Assembly: GCA_964430295.1 (NCBI GenBank)
Contig: CAYSEV010000018.1
Coordinates: 1-22,693, forward strand
Direction: 5' to 3'
Length of the DNA: 22,693 bases
DNA from: CAYGFH01 sp964430295
Lineage (GTDB): Bacteria; Patescibacteriota; Microgenomatia; UBA10105; UBA927
Under the pieces are notes generated by a model. That model saw only the letters and a list, made by a program, of their open reading frames with translations. It made no database searches and was not told where the DNA came from. A program made the position numbers and the translations under genes. Below are positions 16,122 to 22,693 of this stretch, one piece after another (within the stretch, counting starts at the first letter, position 1; every line of letters begins with the position of its first letter).

Positions 16122-16165
16122 TGACTAATTCGCAATTTTTATATGACAAATAGCTGACAAAGTCA
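16122..16165. promoter_or_regulatory. Tandem TGAC operator-like element (site A)
   Basis: Same-orientation half-sites TGACTAA (16122), TGACAAA (16144) and TGACAAA (16155) are spaced exactly 22 and 11 bp, so all fall on one face of the helix. The last one also forms TGAC-AAA-GTCA. The core from 16144 is TGACAAATAGCTGACA and recurs at 7508 with 14 of 16 identical. The element lies between the divergent xylB-like and regulator promoters, just upstream of the regulator -35. This fits autoregulation by the OmpR-type winged helix encoded next to it. Confidence 0.55.
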
Positions 16166-16172
16166 TAATTGC

Positions 16173-16201
16173 TTGTTAATTTAGGCCAAAATAGATACAA
16201 T
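16173..16201 (+). promoter_or_regulatory. Promoter of the NTPase/OmpR-type regulator
   Basis: TTGTTA (16173-16178) and TACAAT (16196-16201) are separated by 17 bp, a good sigma-70-like match. The transcript should start around 16208, which argues for the ATG at 16211 (a near-leaderless start) over the ATG at 16205 or the upstream TTG. Confidence 0.55.
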
Positions 16202-16204
16202 AAC

Positions 16205-17320
16205 ATGATCATGAAGTATGTAATTGAATCAAATTACCCCATCACGTTCAGATCAAATGAATCCAAACAATTAGGCACATATATACAGCAGCATAAGTCG
16301 GTGGTGCTCATTGGTATGAAGCGCGTGGGTATCAGTAACTTCCTTCGATTTTTTATAAATCATTCGGAAGTGCCNNNNNNNNNNNNNNNNNNNNNNNNNN
16401 NNNNNNNNNNNNNNNNNNNNNNNNNNNNNNNNNNNNNNNNNNNNNNNNNNNNNNNNNNNNNNNNNNNNNNNNNNTTTGACCGTCTTGTAGATGTGTTCAC
16501 AGAAGATTTCTTCGGTAATCTTCTGGGGCTTCGTGATTCTGTTAAACAGCAGTTATCATATGTATTTACAAGTCACAGGTCACTTCCTGAGCTTTCTCCA
16601 TCTATTTTTAAAAAACAATTTCTGTCTGTTTTTACCAAAGATATGTACTTGCCCGTGGCAACGCGTGAAGATATGACGATAATTGCCCATACGCTTATGG
16701 AACAATATCATGTTCATCCGTCGGAGAAAGATCTGGAACAAATAATACAGGTATCAGGCGGATATGTGCAGTATTTGCAATATGCATTAATGCATTTGCA
16801 CGATGCAGGTGATAAAAAAAAGAAAGATTCGCTTTTAGAAGACCTCTCAGCTGACGAGCAAATAGTGTTTCAGTCTGAAGAATTATTTGATAGTTTGACG
16901 AAGGTTGAAAAAGATACATTGGTGCATCTTAGGCAAGACGGTAACATTCCTTCTGATGGTAAAGACAAAGCGAGATATTTGTGGCATACGGGTATAGTTC
17001 ACGGTGATCAAACCACAACTGAGATTTTCAGTCCATTATTTGCATCCTATATAGCATCTCTTTCGTTGAATTTACAGCTCGGCAAGGATTTTACAAAAAA
17101 AGAGTTTGCACTGTTTACGTATCTTGAGTCCAGAGTCGGTCAGCTTTGTGAGCGTGAAGCAATAATCGAAACTGTATGGCCGGAAAGCCATGAAATGGGT
17201 GTATCTGACTGGGCAGTAGATCGTTTGGTGGCAAGGCTCCGAAGCAAATTAAAAGCGCAACAAAGTCACTATCAGATTGAAACTGTTGTAACCCGCGGAT
17301 ATAAATTAATAAAACAATAA
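16205..17320 (+). CDS. NTPase-domain protein fused to an OmpR/PhoB-type winged helix (one-component regulator), interrupted by a gap
   Basis: The N-terminus has a P-loop-like strand and turn, VVLIGMKRVGISNFLRFF, where the lysine of the Walker A consensus (GxxxxGKS) is Ile, so ATP binding may be lost or unusual. After the assembly gap comes an AAA/STAND-like helical region, then a C-terminal domain of about 80 residues (from about 17080) with the OmpR/PhoB winged-helix pattern: FTKKEFALFTYLESRVGQL, an acidic first helix turn, DWAVDRLVARLRSKL as the recognition region, and VVTRGYKLI as the wing hairpin. No receiver domain is seen, so this is a one-component regulator. The frame on each side is supported by recognisable motifs, but the missing middle (Walker B and sensor motifs) and the true length are unknown. 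I place the start at the ATGs 16205/16211 because of the promoter position. It diverges from the sugar operons and is probably their regulator. Confidence 0.72.
   Translation: MIMKYVIESNYPITFRSNESKQLGTYIQQHKSVVLIGMKRVGISNFLRFFINHSEVXXXXXXXXXXXXXXXXXXXXXXXXXXXXXXXXXXFDRLVDVFTEDFFGNLLGLRDSVKQQLSYVFTSHRSLPELSPSIFKKQFLSVFTKDMYLPVATREDMTIIAHTLMEQYHVHPSEKDLEQIIQVSGGYVQYLQYALMHLHDAGDKKKKDSLLEDLSADEQIVFQSEELFDSLTKVEKDTLVHLRQDGNIPSDGKDKARYLWHTGIVHGDQTTTEIFSPLFASYIASLSLNLQLGKDFTKKEFALFTYLESRVGQLCEREAIIETVWPESHEMGVSDWAVDRLVARLRSKLKAQQSHYQIETVVTRGYKLIKQ
16375..16474. other. Assembly gap of 100 unknown bases
   Basis: One hundred N characters interrupt the regulator gene. A round 100 is often a placeholder, so the true distance and the residues lost are unknown. 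The open frame continues across it only formally. Confidence 0.98.
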
Positions 17321-17388
17321 CACTAGCTAACCAGACTGTCAGATATCTGTGCGTTTAAGCCCTGCGATCACGGTAATGTCGAATAATA

Positions 17389-18129
17389 TTATCTAATCTC
17401 GTAGCTGAGTGAGACTGAAATAGTTATGTCCTGACTTCCCGGTTCAATTGTAGTTGCAACCTGATCAGCAGCTCCGGCATTCATGAGTTCAGCCTTCGCA
17501 TACATAGGCATAGGTCTGCCAAAATTTCCTGAATTTTCGTTATAGTTTATAACACGACCAAGGGAAAATCCTGCAGTCTTTGCTGCCGTTTCCGCTTTTT
17601 TCTTCGCATCAGCTACTGCTTTTGCTCTTGCTTCGTTTTCGACAGCTGTTTTGTCATCTACATCAAATGAGATGCCACCAATCTGATTTGCCCCGTTTGC
17701 CGTGGCAACATCGATAACAGCAGTTGCGTTATCCATATTGCGTACTTTTATCGAAAAATTAGAACTGGCTTCATAGCCGGTTATTTTCTGTGTGCCGCTT
17801 CTGTAGTCATACTGTGGGTTAACTGAATAATTTGTTGTTTGAATATCTTTATCGTTCACACCCTGCTTTTTTATTGCATCACTAATAGCTTTTATTTTTT
17901 TATTCAGTTCTTGCTGCACAACCTTTATCGATGGTCCCTGTGCAGTAACCCCTGCCTCAATGCGTGCAATATCCGGCACCAAAGTAACCTTCCCCTCTCC
18001 TGAGACAGTAAATGAATCCGTTTTTGTCGTTGTGACGCTGGATATTGAGAGTGGTAGTGGCCCAGCGAGCTTTATAAATGCAAATAAAGCAATAAAAAAT
18101 ATAATAATTGCGCCACTTAGGTCTTTCAT
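17389..18129 (-). CDS. SIMPL-domain (DUF541) membrane-anchored protein
   Basis: SIMPL proteins are small oligomeric proteins found outside the cytoplasmic membrane or in the periplasm. Their role is poorly defined, and known members are linked to stress tolerance or signalling. The 246-residue protein has an N-terminal hydrophobic segment (about residues 7-25, AIIIFFIALFAFIKLAG) that should anchor it in or target it to the membrane. The SIMPL body follows: FTVSGEGKVTLVPDIARIEAGV (broken here by no gap), a helix of KKIKAISDAIKKQGV, QTTNYSVNPQYDY, then an Ala/Lys-rich helix (ARAKAVADAKKKAETAAKTAG) and a closing strand (ITISVSLSYEI). The ATG is set by an ideal Shine-Dalgarno sequence 4 bases upstream. 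It lies 46 bases after folD and probably shares its transcript. Confidence 0.85.
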   Translation of the reverse strand: MKDLSGAIIIFFIALFAFIKLAGPLPLSISSVTTTKTDSFTVSGEGKVTLVPDIARIEAGVTAQGPSIKVVQQELNKKIKAISDAIKKQGVNDKDIQTTNYSVNPQYDYRSGTQKITGYEASSNFSIKVRNMDNATAVIDVATANGANQIGGISFDVDDKTAVENEARAKAVADAKKKAETAAKTAGFSLGRVINYNENSGNFGRPMPMYAKAELMNAGAADQVATTIEPGSQDITISVSLSYEIR

Positions 18130-18133
18130 ACAG

Positions 18134-18140
18134 CCTCCTT
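18134..18140 (-). promoter_or_regulatory. Strong ribosome binding site of the SIMPL gene
   Basis: AAGGAGG on the minus strand ends 4 bases before the ATG at 18129 and fixes this start. It is one of only two strong Shine-Dalgarno sequences I see in the window. Confidence 0.8.
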
Positions 18141-18175
18141 AAACATATCGTACAATTTATATGTGTGTGTCTATA

Positions 18176-19042
18176 TCAAGCAGACTCTCCTTGTAGTATA
18201 CATGCATCGATCACATTTTGCATAAGACTTGCAACATTAACCGGTCCTACACCCCCCGGTGTCGGCGTATAAAAACCTGCAATTTTCTCAATATCTGCAG
18301 ATTCATAATCTCCGTGGAGCTTTCCTTCAGAATCTCTCCACAATCCTACAGATATAAGTATCGCCCCTTTTTGTATATATGATTTTTTGACAACTTCCTT
18401 TTTACCAACGCAACTGATAATTATGCCAGATTGTTTTAATAAAACTTCAGGATGTGATGTTTTTGATGTTATAACGGACGTCGCACAATTCATTCGTGTC
18501 AGAAGATCTGTGATAGGTTTCCCGGCTGTCTCTCCCCTGCCAATAACTGTAATACGCTCCTGTGAAAGCCAATCTGCAAATGGTTTATGTATGAGTCCCT
18601 CATTCGACAATGTTGCGTGAGCATGTTCGAGTATTGTAATCACGGCGCGGGCGACCGGTACCTGATATGGTGAGTTCGGTAAAAATCCATCTACGTCTTT
18701 ATGAGGCAACACACTATCAAGAATATTGCCGGTATCTCCAAAAAACAGTGGTACAGGTCGTTGGATAATCAGGCCATGAACGGTAGGATCCGCGTTGTAA
18801 TGAGCGATAGCAGATTCCAATACATCCGGAGAAATAGTCTCGGGAAACTGTTCAAAGAGCACGCGTATACCCACACGTTCGCCTGCTTTTTGCTTTTGTT
18901 TGATATATGAAAGTGATCCTGGGTCATTTCCTACCAAAATAACCGCAAGTGAAGGCGTAATATTTTTCTGTCTCAATTCATCAACGCTATGCTGAATTTT
19001 GTTCAACAACTCGTTTGAAATCATCTTGCCGTCAAGTATCAT
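18176..19042 (-). CDS. folD: Bifunctional methylenetetrahydrofolate dehydrogenase/cyclohydrolase
   Basis: FolD interconverts 5,10-methylene- and 10-formyl-tetrahydrofolate with NADP, supplying one-carbon units for purines and formyl-Met-tRNA. The 288-residue protein has the catalytic Tyr-x-x-x-Lys (Y46 and K50 in SYIKQKQKAG), LIIQRPVPL (the usual QLPLP region), KDVDGF, the NADP loop GRGETAGKPI (usually GRSxxVGxP) and the C-terminal PTPGGVGPVNVASL. Length is normal. TATACT lies exactly 7 bases before the ATG, implying a leaderless message, and a 24-bp palindrome overlaps the -35 region, so the TrpR-like regulator on the other side may also control it. The key residues are intact and I am confident in the family; the variant NADP loop is the only odd point. 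Confidence 0.93.
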   Translation of the reverse strand: MILDGKMISNELLNKIQHSVDELRQKNITPSLAVILVGNDPGSLSYIKQKQKAGERVGIRVLFEQFPETISPDVLESAIAHYNADPTVHGLIIQRPVPLFFGDTGNILDSVLPHKDVDGFLPNSPYQVPVARAVITILEHAHATLSNEGLIHKPFADWLSQERITVIGRGETAGKPITDLLTRMNCATSVITSKTSHPEVLLKQSGIIISCVGKKEVVKKSYIQKGAILISVGLWRDSEGKLHGDYESADIEKIAGFYTPTPGGVGPVNVASLMQNVIDACILQGESA

Positions 19043-19049
19043 ACTTGTT

Positions 19050-19058
19050 AGTATATCA
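19050..19058 (-). promoter_or_regulatory. Extended -10 of folD
   Basis: TGATATACT on the minus strand is an extended -10 whose last base is 7 bases before the ATG at 19042. The same 9-mer is found before the TIM-barrel gene. The 24-bp palindrome starts 10 bases upstream and covers the expected -35. Confidence 0.5.
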
Positions 19059-19068
19059 TCAGTACATG

Positions 19069-19092
19069 TTCTGATGTTTTAAAACATCAGAA
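19069..19092. promoter_or_regulatory. Perfect 24-bp palindrome upstream of the TrpR-like gene
   Basis: The half TTCTGATGTTTT is followed directly by its reverse complement AAAACATCAGAA, with no loop. It ends 7 bases before the ATG at 19100 and lies in the 57-bp divergent region with folD. The symmetry, the location and the second copy at 19537-19562 support an operator, most simply for the TrpR-like protein. Confidence 0.7.
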
Positions 19093-19099
19093 AGAGACT

Positions 19100-19543
19100 A
19101 TGTCTCAAATATCTCGGTTTCCATTATCGAAATCATTGGAAGCTCAAATGTTTACCCTCTTTCGTCGGGTACTGGCTGATTTTCATTCTGAATCACATAT
19201 TGAAGAATTATTGGATGATTTGCTGACTCCAACAGAAAAAATCATGTTAGGAAAACGACTTGCAATCGCGTTTTTACTCGAAAAGGGATATGATCAGAGA
19301 ACCATTCATTCAATCATGAATGTCAGTGTTTCAACGGTTAATGGAGTGAATTATTGGCTGAAGAATAAAGGAAACGGATACAGACGCGCAATTGCGATGG
19401 TGCGTCGAGAAGAAAAATGGCAATCATTTCTAGAAAAATTGGAAGATACGTTCTCAGATATATTCTCCAAAACCAAGTTGCATAAGTTTGCATACGGTGG
19501 TCTTCGTCCAAAATCAAAATCCTCAAATTCATCATCGTTCTGA
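19100..19543 (+). CDS. TrpR/YerC-like DNA-binding regulator
   Basis: The family comprises small all-helical dimers with a helix-turn-helix, including the tryptophan repressor and the uncharacterised YerC group. The 147-residue protein has the family core at 36-90: ELLDDLLTPTEKIMLGKR, then the helix-turn-helix in YDQRTIHSIMNVSVSTVNGV (64-83), then NYWLKNKG. A helical C-terminal part (95-125) and a Lys/Ser-rich tail (136-147) follow, making it longer than TrpR itself. No tryptophan genes are nearby, so the ligand, if any, is unknown. The gene is framed by two copies of one palindrome, one just before the start and one overlapping the TGA stop, which suggests autoregulation. A weak AAAGAG lies before the ATG as a possible ribosome binding site. 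Confidence 0.82.
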   Translation: MSQISRFPLSKSLEAQMFTLFRRVLADFHSESHIEELLDDLLTPTEKIMLGKRLAIAFLLEKGYDQRTIHSIMNVSVSTVNGVNYWLKNKGNGYRRAIAMVRREEKWQSFLEKLEDTFSDIFSKTKLHKFAYGGLRPKSKSSNSSSF

Positions 19544-19562
19544 TGTTTTAAAACATCAGAAC
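19537..19562. promoter_or_regulatory. Perfect 26-bp palindrome overlapping the stop of the TrpR-like gene
   Basis: GTTCTGATGTTTT is followed directly by its reverse complement. The TGA stop of the TrpR-like gene (19541-19543) is inside the left arm. It shares the full 24-bp core with the upstream copy, and read in reverse the match extends to 27 bases (19538-19564 against 19066-19092). It has no loop, GC-rich stem or T-run, so a second operator is more likely than a terminator, although it lies between convergent genes. Confidence 0.65.
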
Positions 19563-19588
19563 ATACGTATGGAAAGCAACAAAGTTGA

Positions 19589-22150
19589 TTATTTTGTCAG
19601 ACACGTCGCTGCGGCAATCGTATCACCCTTATCTGTAAATCGCATAAGGATTACTCCACTGGTAGCCCGACCCAGATGCGGGATTGAGTTGACCGGAAGC
19701 TTTACCACCTGTCCTTTTGTGGATGTCAGGATAACGCTTTCTGTATCGGCCGGGACGATTTGTGAAACGACTACTTTTCCTGTTTTATCTTTCACCTCTG
19801 CAACCTTTACGCCCTGCCCGCCTCTTTTTTGCTTCGGGAAGTCTTTAATTGCGGTTTTTTTGCCGATTCCCTTTTCCATAATGGTAAGGAAATCACCTTT
19901 TTTCGTCTCATCATTAATCATATCTACGCTGACGACATAATCAGGAGACTTAAGTAAAATTCCACGTACTCCCATTGTGTCTCGTGCGGTTGGTCGGACT
20001 TCTGTTTCAGAGAATCGGATGGATTTTCCTTCATGCGAAACCAAAAGGATGTCATCACTGCCACTTGTCAGTTTTGCCCAGGCTAACTCATCACCTTTTT
20101 CCAGTTTAATGGCAACGATTCCGCTTCGTCTGATGTTCTCGTATTCAGATAATTTGGATTTCTTTACGGTACCGTTTTTGGTCGCCATCAGAATAAATTG
20201 TACTCCCTGCTCTTTCTGTTCAGCACGCTTGAGTGAATAGGCTAGAACAGAAGTGACTTTCTCTCCTGATTCAGTATTGATCAAATTAACCACAGCCTGC
20301 CCTTTTGCCTGTCTGGATGTCTCGGGGATATCCCAGACACGCACCTGATACACACGGCCACGATCGGTGATAAAGAGCATGTTATCGTGAGTTTGGGCTG
20401 CTACAATCTTATCTATGGAATCTTCTTCCTTTGTTGCCATGCCTATCACGCCTTTTCCGCCCCTCTCCTGCATTTTAAAGGTGGATTTCGGAAGTCGCTT
20501 TATATATCCTGATTCACTCATCGTGATAATCACGTCTTCGTTGGCAATCAGTTGCTCTTCACTAAATTCACCGACTTTGCTTTTATAGACTTTTGTGCGG
20601 CGTTCATCACCATATTTTTCTTTCAGCTTGGCAAGCTCGTCTTTGATAACTTTTAATATCTTTTCAGGATGTGCCAACAGATCTTCAAGATATGCAATAG
20701 TTTCGCGTATCATGGCAAGTTCATCTTCAATCTTCTGGCGCTCAAGGGCCGCCAGTTTTCGAAGCTGCATATCAAGAATTGCTGTAGTTTGAATATCAGA
20801 AAGCCCAAACCGTTCCATTAACTTCTTTTTGGCTTCATCTGCATCCTTACTTTTTTTGATAATGGCGATGACTTCATCTATATGATCCACCGCGATCTTC
20901 AAGCCTTCCAATATATGCTCACGTGCCTTAGCCTGGCGAAGTTCAAATTCACTGCGTCGGCGCACAACATCATGGCGGTGTTTTACGTACTCTTCCAAAA
21001 TCAGTTTTAAGCTGCAAGTTTGCGGTGTATTATCAACCAACGCAACCGTATTGACTGGAAATGTCGTCTGAAGGCTTGTTTGCTTATACAAGTTATTAAG
21101 CACCTGTTTTGGTCTGGCATCCCGTTTTAGTTCAACGTATATGCGGATTCCGCGGCGATCAGATTCATCACGAAGATCACTAATGCCTTCAAGGTTTTTA
21201 TCTTTTACGAGATCTGCTATCTTTGCGACCAACTGCGCTTTATTTACCTGATACGGAAGCTCTGTAATGATAATTGCGGATTTACCATTTCCTATATCCT
21301 CTATATCTGCTTTACCTCGCATCACAATTTTTCCACGGCCTGTCGCATAAGCAGACTTGATTTCATTGATATCATATATTGCTCCACCGGTTGGGAAATC
21401 AGGTCCCTGTACATGCTCCATCAGATCGTCGACCGTGACATCAAAATCAAAATGGTATCGGCCATCTGTCTCTGCTGTTTGGGTAATCTCTGTCGCAGCT
21501 TTTTTTGTTGCATCTTTTTTCTGCGCCTCAGAATGCGTATCTGTGATCTTGGTTTTATCAATCATGCAGACAATGGCATTGATAACCTCTGTCAGGTTGT
21601 GTGGCGGAATTTTCGTGGCCATACCGACGGCGATTCCTTCACTTCCCATCAAAAGAAGATTTGGAAGTTTTGCCGGCAGATATACTGGTTCATCAATTGT
21701 TCCGTCAAAATTAGGGATAAAGTCAACCGTTTCTTTTTCTATATCAAGAAGCATTTCATCAGATATGCCTGCCAAGCGGGCTTCTGTGTAACGCATGGCG
21801 GCTGGCGGATCTCCATCAACTGACCCAAAGTTTCCTTGTCCGTCTACAAGCGCATATCGCATGGTAAAGTCCTGGGCCAGACGAACAAGCGCTTCATACA
21901 CAGCACTATCTCCATGAGGATGATACTTTCCCAACACTTCTCCGACAACCGACGCGCTTTTCTTATATTTTGCGTTGTGATGAAGTCCAATCTGATGCAT
22001 CGCATATAGAATTCTGCGATGGACCGGTTTCATGCCATCCCGCACATCAGGAAGAGCACGAGCGACGATAACAGACATGGCATAGTCCAGATAGGACTTT
22101 TGCATTTCTACCGATATATCTGATGTGTTGATTTTGCCAATGTCTGTCAT
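19589..22150 (-). CDS. gyrA: DNA gyrase subunit A
   Basis: GyrA is the breakage-reunion subunit of the GyrA2GyrB2 enzyme that introduces negative supercoils. The 853-residue protein has the N-terminal winged-helix and tower region, catalytic Y121 in AAMRYTEARL, and the quinolone pocket GKYHPHGDSAVYEALVRLAQDF with S82 and E86 at the positions of E. coli S83 and D87. The coiled-coil region is followed by the C-terminal beta-propeller with a GyrA-box-like QERGGKG near residue 560, which argues for gyrase over topoisomerase IV. A polar insert of about 35 residues (201-235, Lys/Ala/Thr-rich) interrupts the region that is short in E. coli before the LMEHVQGPDFPTGG motif. The start is 4 bases after the ppa stop, so translation is probably coupled. 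gyrB is not in the window. Confidence 0.96.
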   Translation of the reverse strand: MTDIGKINTSDISVEMQKSYLDYAMSVIVARALPDVRDGMKPVHRRILYAMHQIGLHHNAKYKKSASVVGEVLGKYHPHGDSAVYEALVRLAQDFTMRYALVDGQGNFGSVDGDPPAAMRYTEARLAGISDEMLLDIEKETVDFIPNFDGTIDEPVYLPAKLPNLLLMGSEGIAVGMATKIPPHNLTEVINAIVCMIDKTKITDTHSEAQKKDATKKAATEITQTAETDGRYHFDFDVTVDDLMEHVQGPDFPTGGAIYDINEIKSAYATGRGKIVMRGKADIEDIGNGKSAIIITELPYQVNKAQLVAKIADLVKDKNLEGISDLRDESDRRGIRIYVELKRDARPKQVLNNLYKQTSLQTTFPVNTVALVDNTPQTCSLKLILEEYVKHRHDVVRRRSEFELRQAKAREHILEGLKIAVDHIDEVIAIIKKSKDADEAKKKLMERFGLSDIQTTAILDMQLRKLAALERQKIEDELAMIRETIAYLEDLLAHPEKILKVIKDELAKLKEKYGDERRTKVYKSKVGEFSEEQLIANEDVIITMSESGYIKRLPKSTFKMQERGGKGVIGMATKEEDSIDKIVAAQTHDNMLFITDRGRVYQVRVWDIPETSRQAKGQAVVNLINTESGEKVTSVLAYSLKRAEQKEQGVQFILMATKNGTVKKSKLSEYENIRRSGIVAIKLEKGDELAWAKLTSGSDDILLVSHEGKSIRFSETEVRPTARDTMGVRGILLKSPDYVVSVDMINDETKKGDFLTIMEKGIGKKTAIKDFPKQKRGGQGVKVAEVKDKTGKVVVSQIVPADTESVILTSTKGQVVKLPVNSIPHLGRATSGVILMRFTDKGDTIAAATCLTK

Positions 22151-22154
22151 AGGT

Positions 22155-22670
22155 TTACTTTGTTAATCCGGCCTGTATTGCTGCCATTGCTTCTTTCTTA
22201 CCCTTCCAGTCCTTGAGTTTTACCCACTTCCCCGGTTCAAGTTCCTTATAGTGTTCAAAGAAATGTCTGATTCTTGCTTTGACGTGTTCAGAAATATCTC
22301 CGACATCTTTCATACACCCAAACATCGGATCTGATTTTTCGCTTGGTACACCGATGATTTTTTCATCAGGTCCTGATTCGTCTTCCATCTCAAGCATGGC
22401 AATCGGAGTAACATTGACCATAACTCCCGGATGGAGTGGCTGACTGCATAACACCAAGACATCTACCGGATCTCCATCTCCTGCTGTCGTATTTGGTACA
22501 AATCCATAATTTGCAGGGTATCCCATGGTTGTTCGCACAAATCGGTCAACTGCAATAACACCTGCTTCTTTATCGAGTTCATACTTAATCATCGATCCTT
22601 CCGGGATCTCGATAATGACGTTGACGTCTTCCGGCGGATTTTTACCTGGTTTAATGTTTTTTAGATTCAT
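22155..22670 (-). CDS. ppa: Family I inorganic pyrophosphatase
   Basis: The enzyme hydrolyses pyrophosphate to phosphate and drives biosynthetic reactions, acting in the cytosol with Mg2+. The 171-residue protein has MIKYELD (27-33), YPANYGFVPNT (51-61) and the signature DGDPVDVLV (65-73) with metal ligands D65, D67 and D70, then EKSDPMFG and the C-terminal HFFEHYKELEPGKWVKLKDW. Length is typical. The ATG at 22670 is supported by an AAGGAG sequence 4 bases upstream. The upstream promoter would lie mostly outside the window. It is followed by gyrA after 4 bases. Confidence 0.96.
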   Translation of the reverse strand: MNLKNIKPGKNPPEDVNVIIEIPEGSMIKYELDKEAGVIAVDRFVRTTMGYPANYGFVPNTTAGDGDPVDVLVLCSQPLHPGVMVNVTPIAMLEMEDESGPDEKIIGVPSEKSDPMFGCMKDVGDISEHVKARIRHFFEHYKELEPGKWVKLKDWKGKKEAMAAIQAGLTK

Positions 22671-22674
22671 ATAA

Positions 22675-22680
22675 CTCCTT
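22675..22680 (-). promoter_or_regulatory. Ribosome binding site of ppa
   Basis: AAGGAG on the minus strand, 4 bases before the ATG at 22670, is a clear Shine-Dalgarno sequence and fixes the start. Confidence 0.75.
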
Positions 22681-22693
22681 TCGGATATGGATA

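Noticed and set aside
16169..16204. TTG start for the regulator
   Set aside because: It lies upstream of the -35, or inside the promoter, so it would not be on the transcript; the ATGs at 16205/16211 fit better.
19066..19564. TrpR-like gene as a mobile cassette with terminal inverted repeats
   Set aside because: No transposase, no target-site duplication visible, and each end is itself a full palindrome, which favours operators.
1..22693. Alternative genetic code (TGA read as Gly)
   Set aside because: Several genes stop at TGA at the expected family length (folD, GH1 and galactose genes with ATGA overlaps), so the standard code applies.
1..22693. tRNA genes, CRISPR arrays and insertion sequences
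   Set aside because: None recognised in the intergenic stretches, all of which are under about 150 bases apart from 1-387; no regularly spaced repeats or transposase motifs were seen.

Overview
The window reads as part of a bacterial chromosome with moderately AT-rich DNA and the standard code (TGA is used as a stop, for example in the 4-bp ATGA overlaps). The style suggests a small-genome lineage of the Patescibacteria/CPR type, perhaps Microgenomates. The hints are short intergenic gaps, strong Shine-Dalgarno sequences at only a few genes, promoters that place the predicted transcript start almost on the ATG, a TrpR/YerC-like regulator, and an NTPase fused to an OmpR-type winged helix. No ribosomal RNA or other phylogenetic marker is present, so this placement is an inference.

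Layout. Positions 1-387 carry no convincing gene. A sugar-isomerase-like TIM barrel (minus) and a Xer-type tyrosine recombinase (plus) diverge from about 1303-1389. From 2517 to 16059 lies a carbohydrate island, almost all on the minus strand. In transcription order it has three tight units: xylulokinase-like FGGY kinase and a HAD-like protein; PfkB kinase, galK, galT and galM; then an unknown 420-aa protein with a DUF218/YdcF-like look, a hexokinase-family kinase, a GH1 beta-glycosidase and a GH100-like glycosidase. A LacD-type aldolase lies inside the island on the plus strand, divergent from the PfkB gene. At 16205-17320 is the NTPase/OmpR regulator, interrupted by a 100-base assembly gap. 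Then follow a SIMPL-domain protein and folD (minus), a TrpR-like regulator (plus), and gyrA and ppa (minus), which are housekeeping.

How the genes may work together. GH1 and GH100-like enzymes, both without visible signal peptides, would release hexoses inside the cell. GalM, GalK and GalT carry galactose into the Leloir pathway (galE is not in the window). The hexokinase-like protein could phosphorylate glucose or fructose. PfkB plus the LacD-type aldolase could convert a ketohexose phosphate into trioses, and the FGGY kinase would feed pentoses in. No transporter is present.

Two regulatory signals stand out. First, a 16-bp element (TGACAAA, four bases, TGACA, with 11-bp periodicity) occurs both between xylB and the OmpR-type regulator and upstream of the 420-aa/hexokinase/GH1/GH100 unit. 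Each copy has a further TGAC half-site 22-23 bp away, at a similar distance from the minus-strand start codon. This is the tandem geometry used by OmpR/PhoB winged helices, so it may mark a regulon of the neighbouring regulator. Second, a near-identical 24-26 bp perfect palindrome stands just before the start, and overlaps the stop, of the TrpR-like gene, which suggests an autoregulated operator pair. All assignments come from reading motifs by eye; no database search was run.
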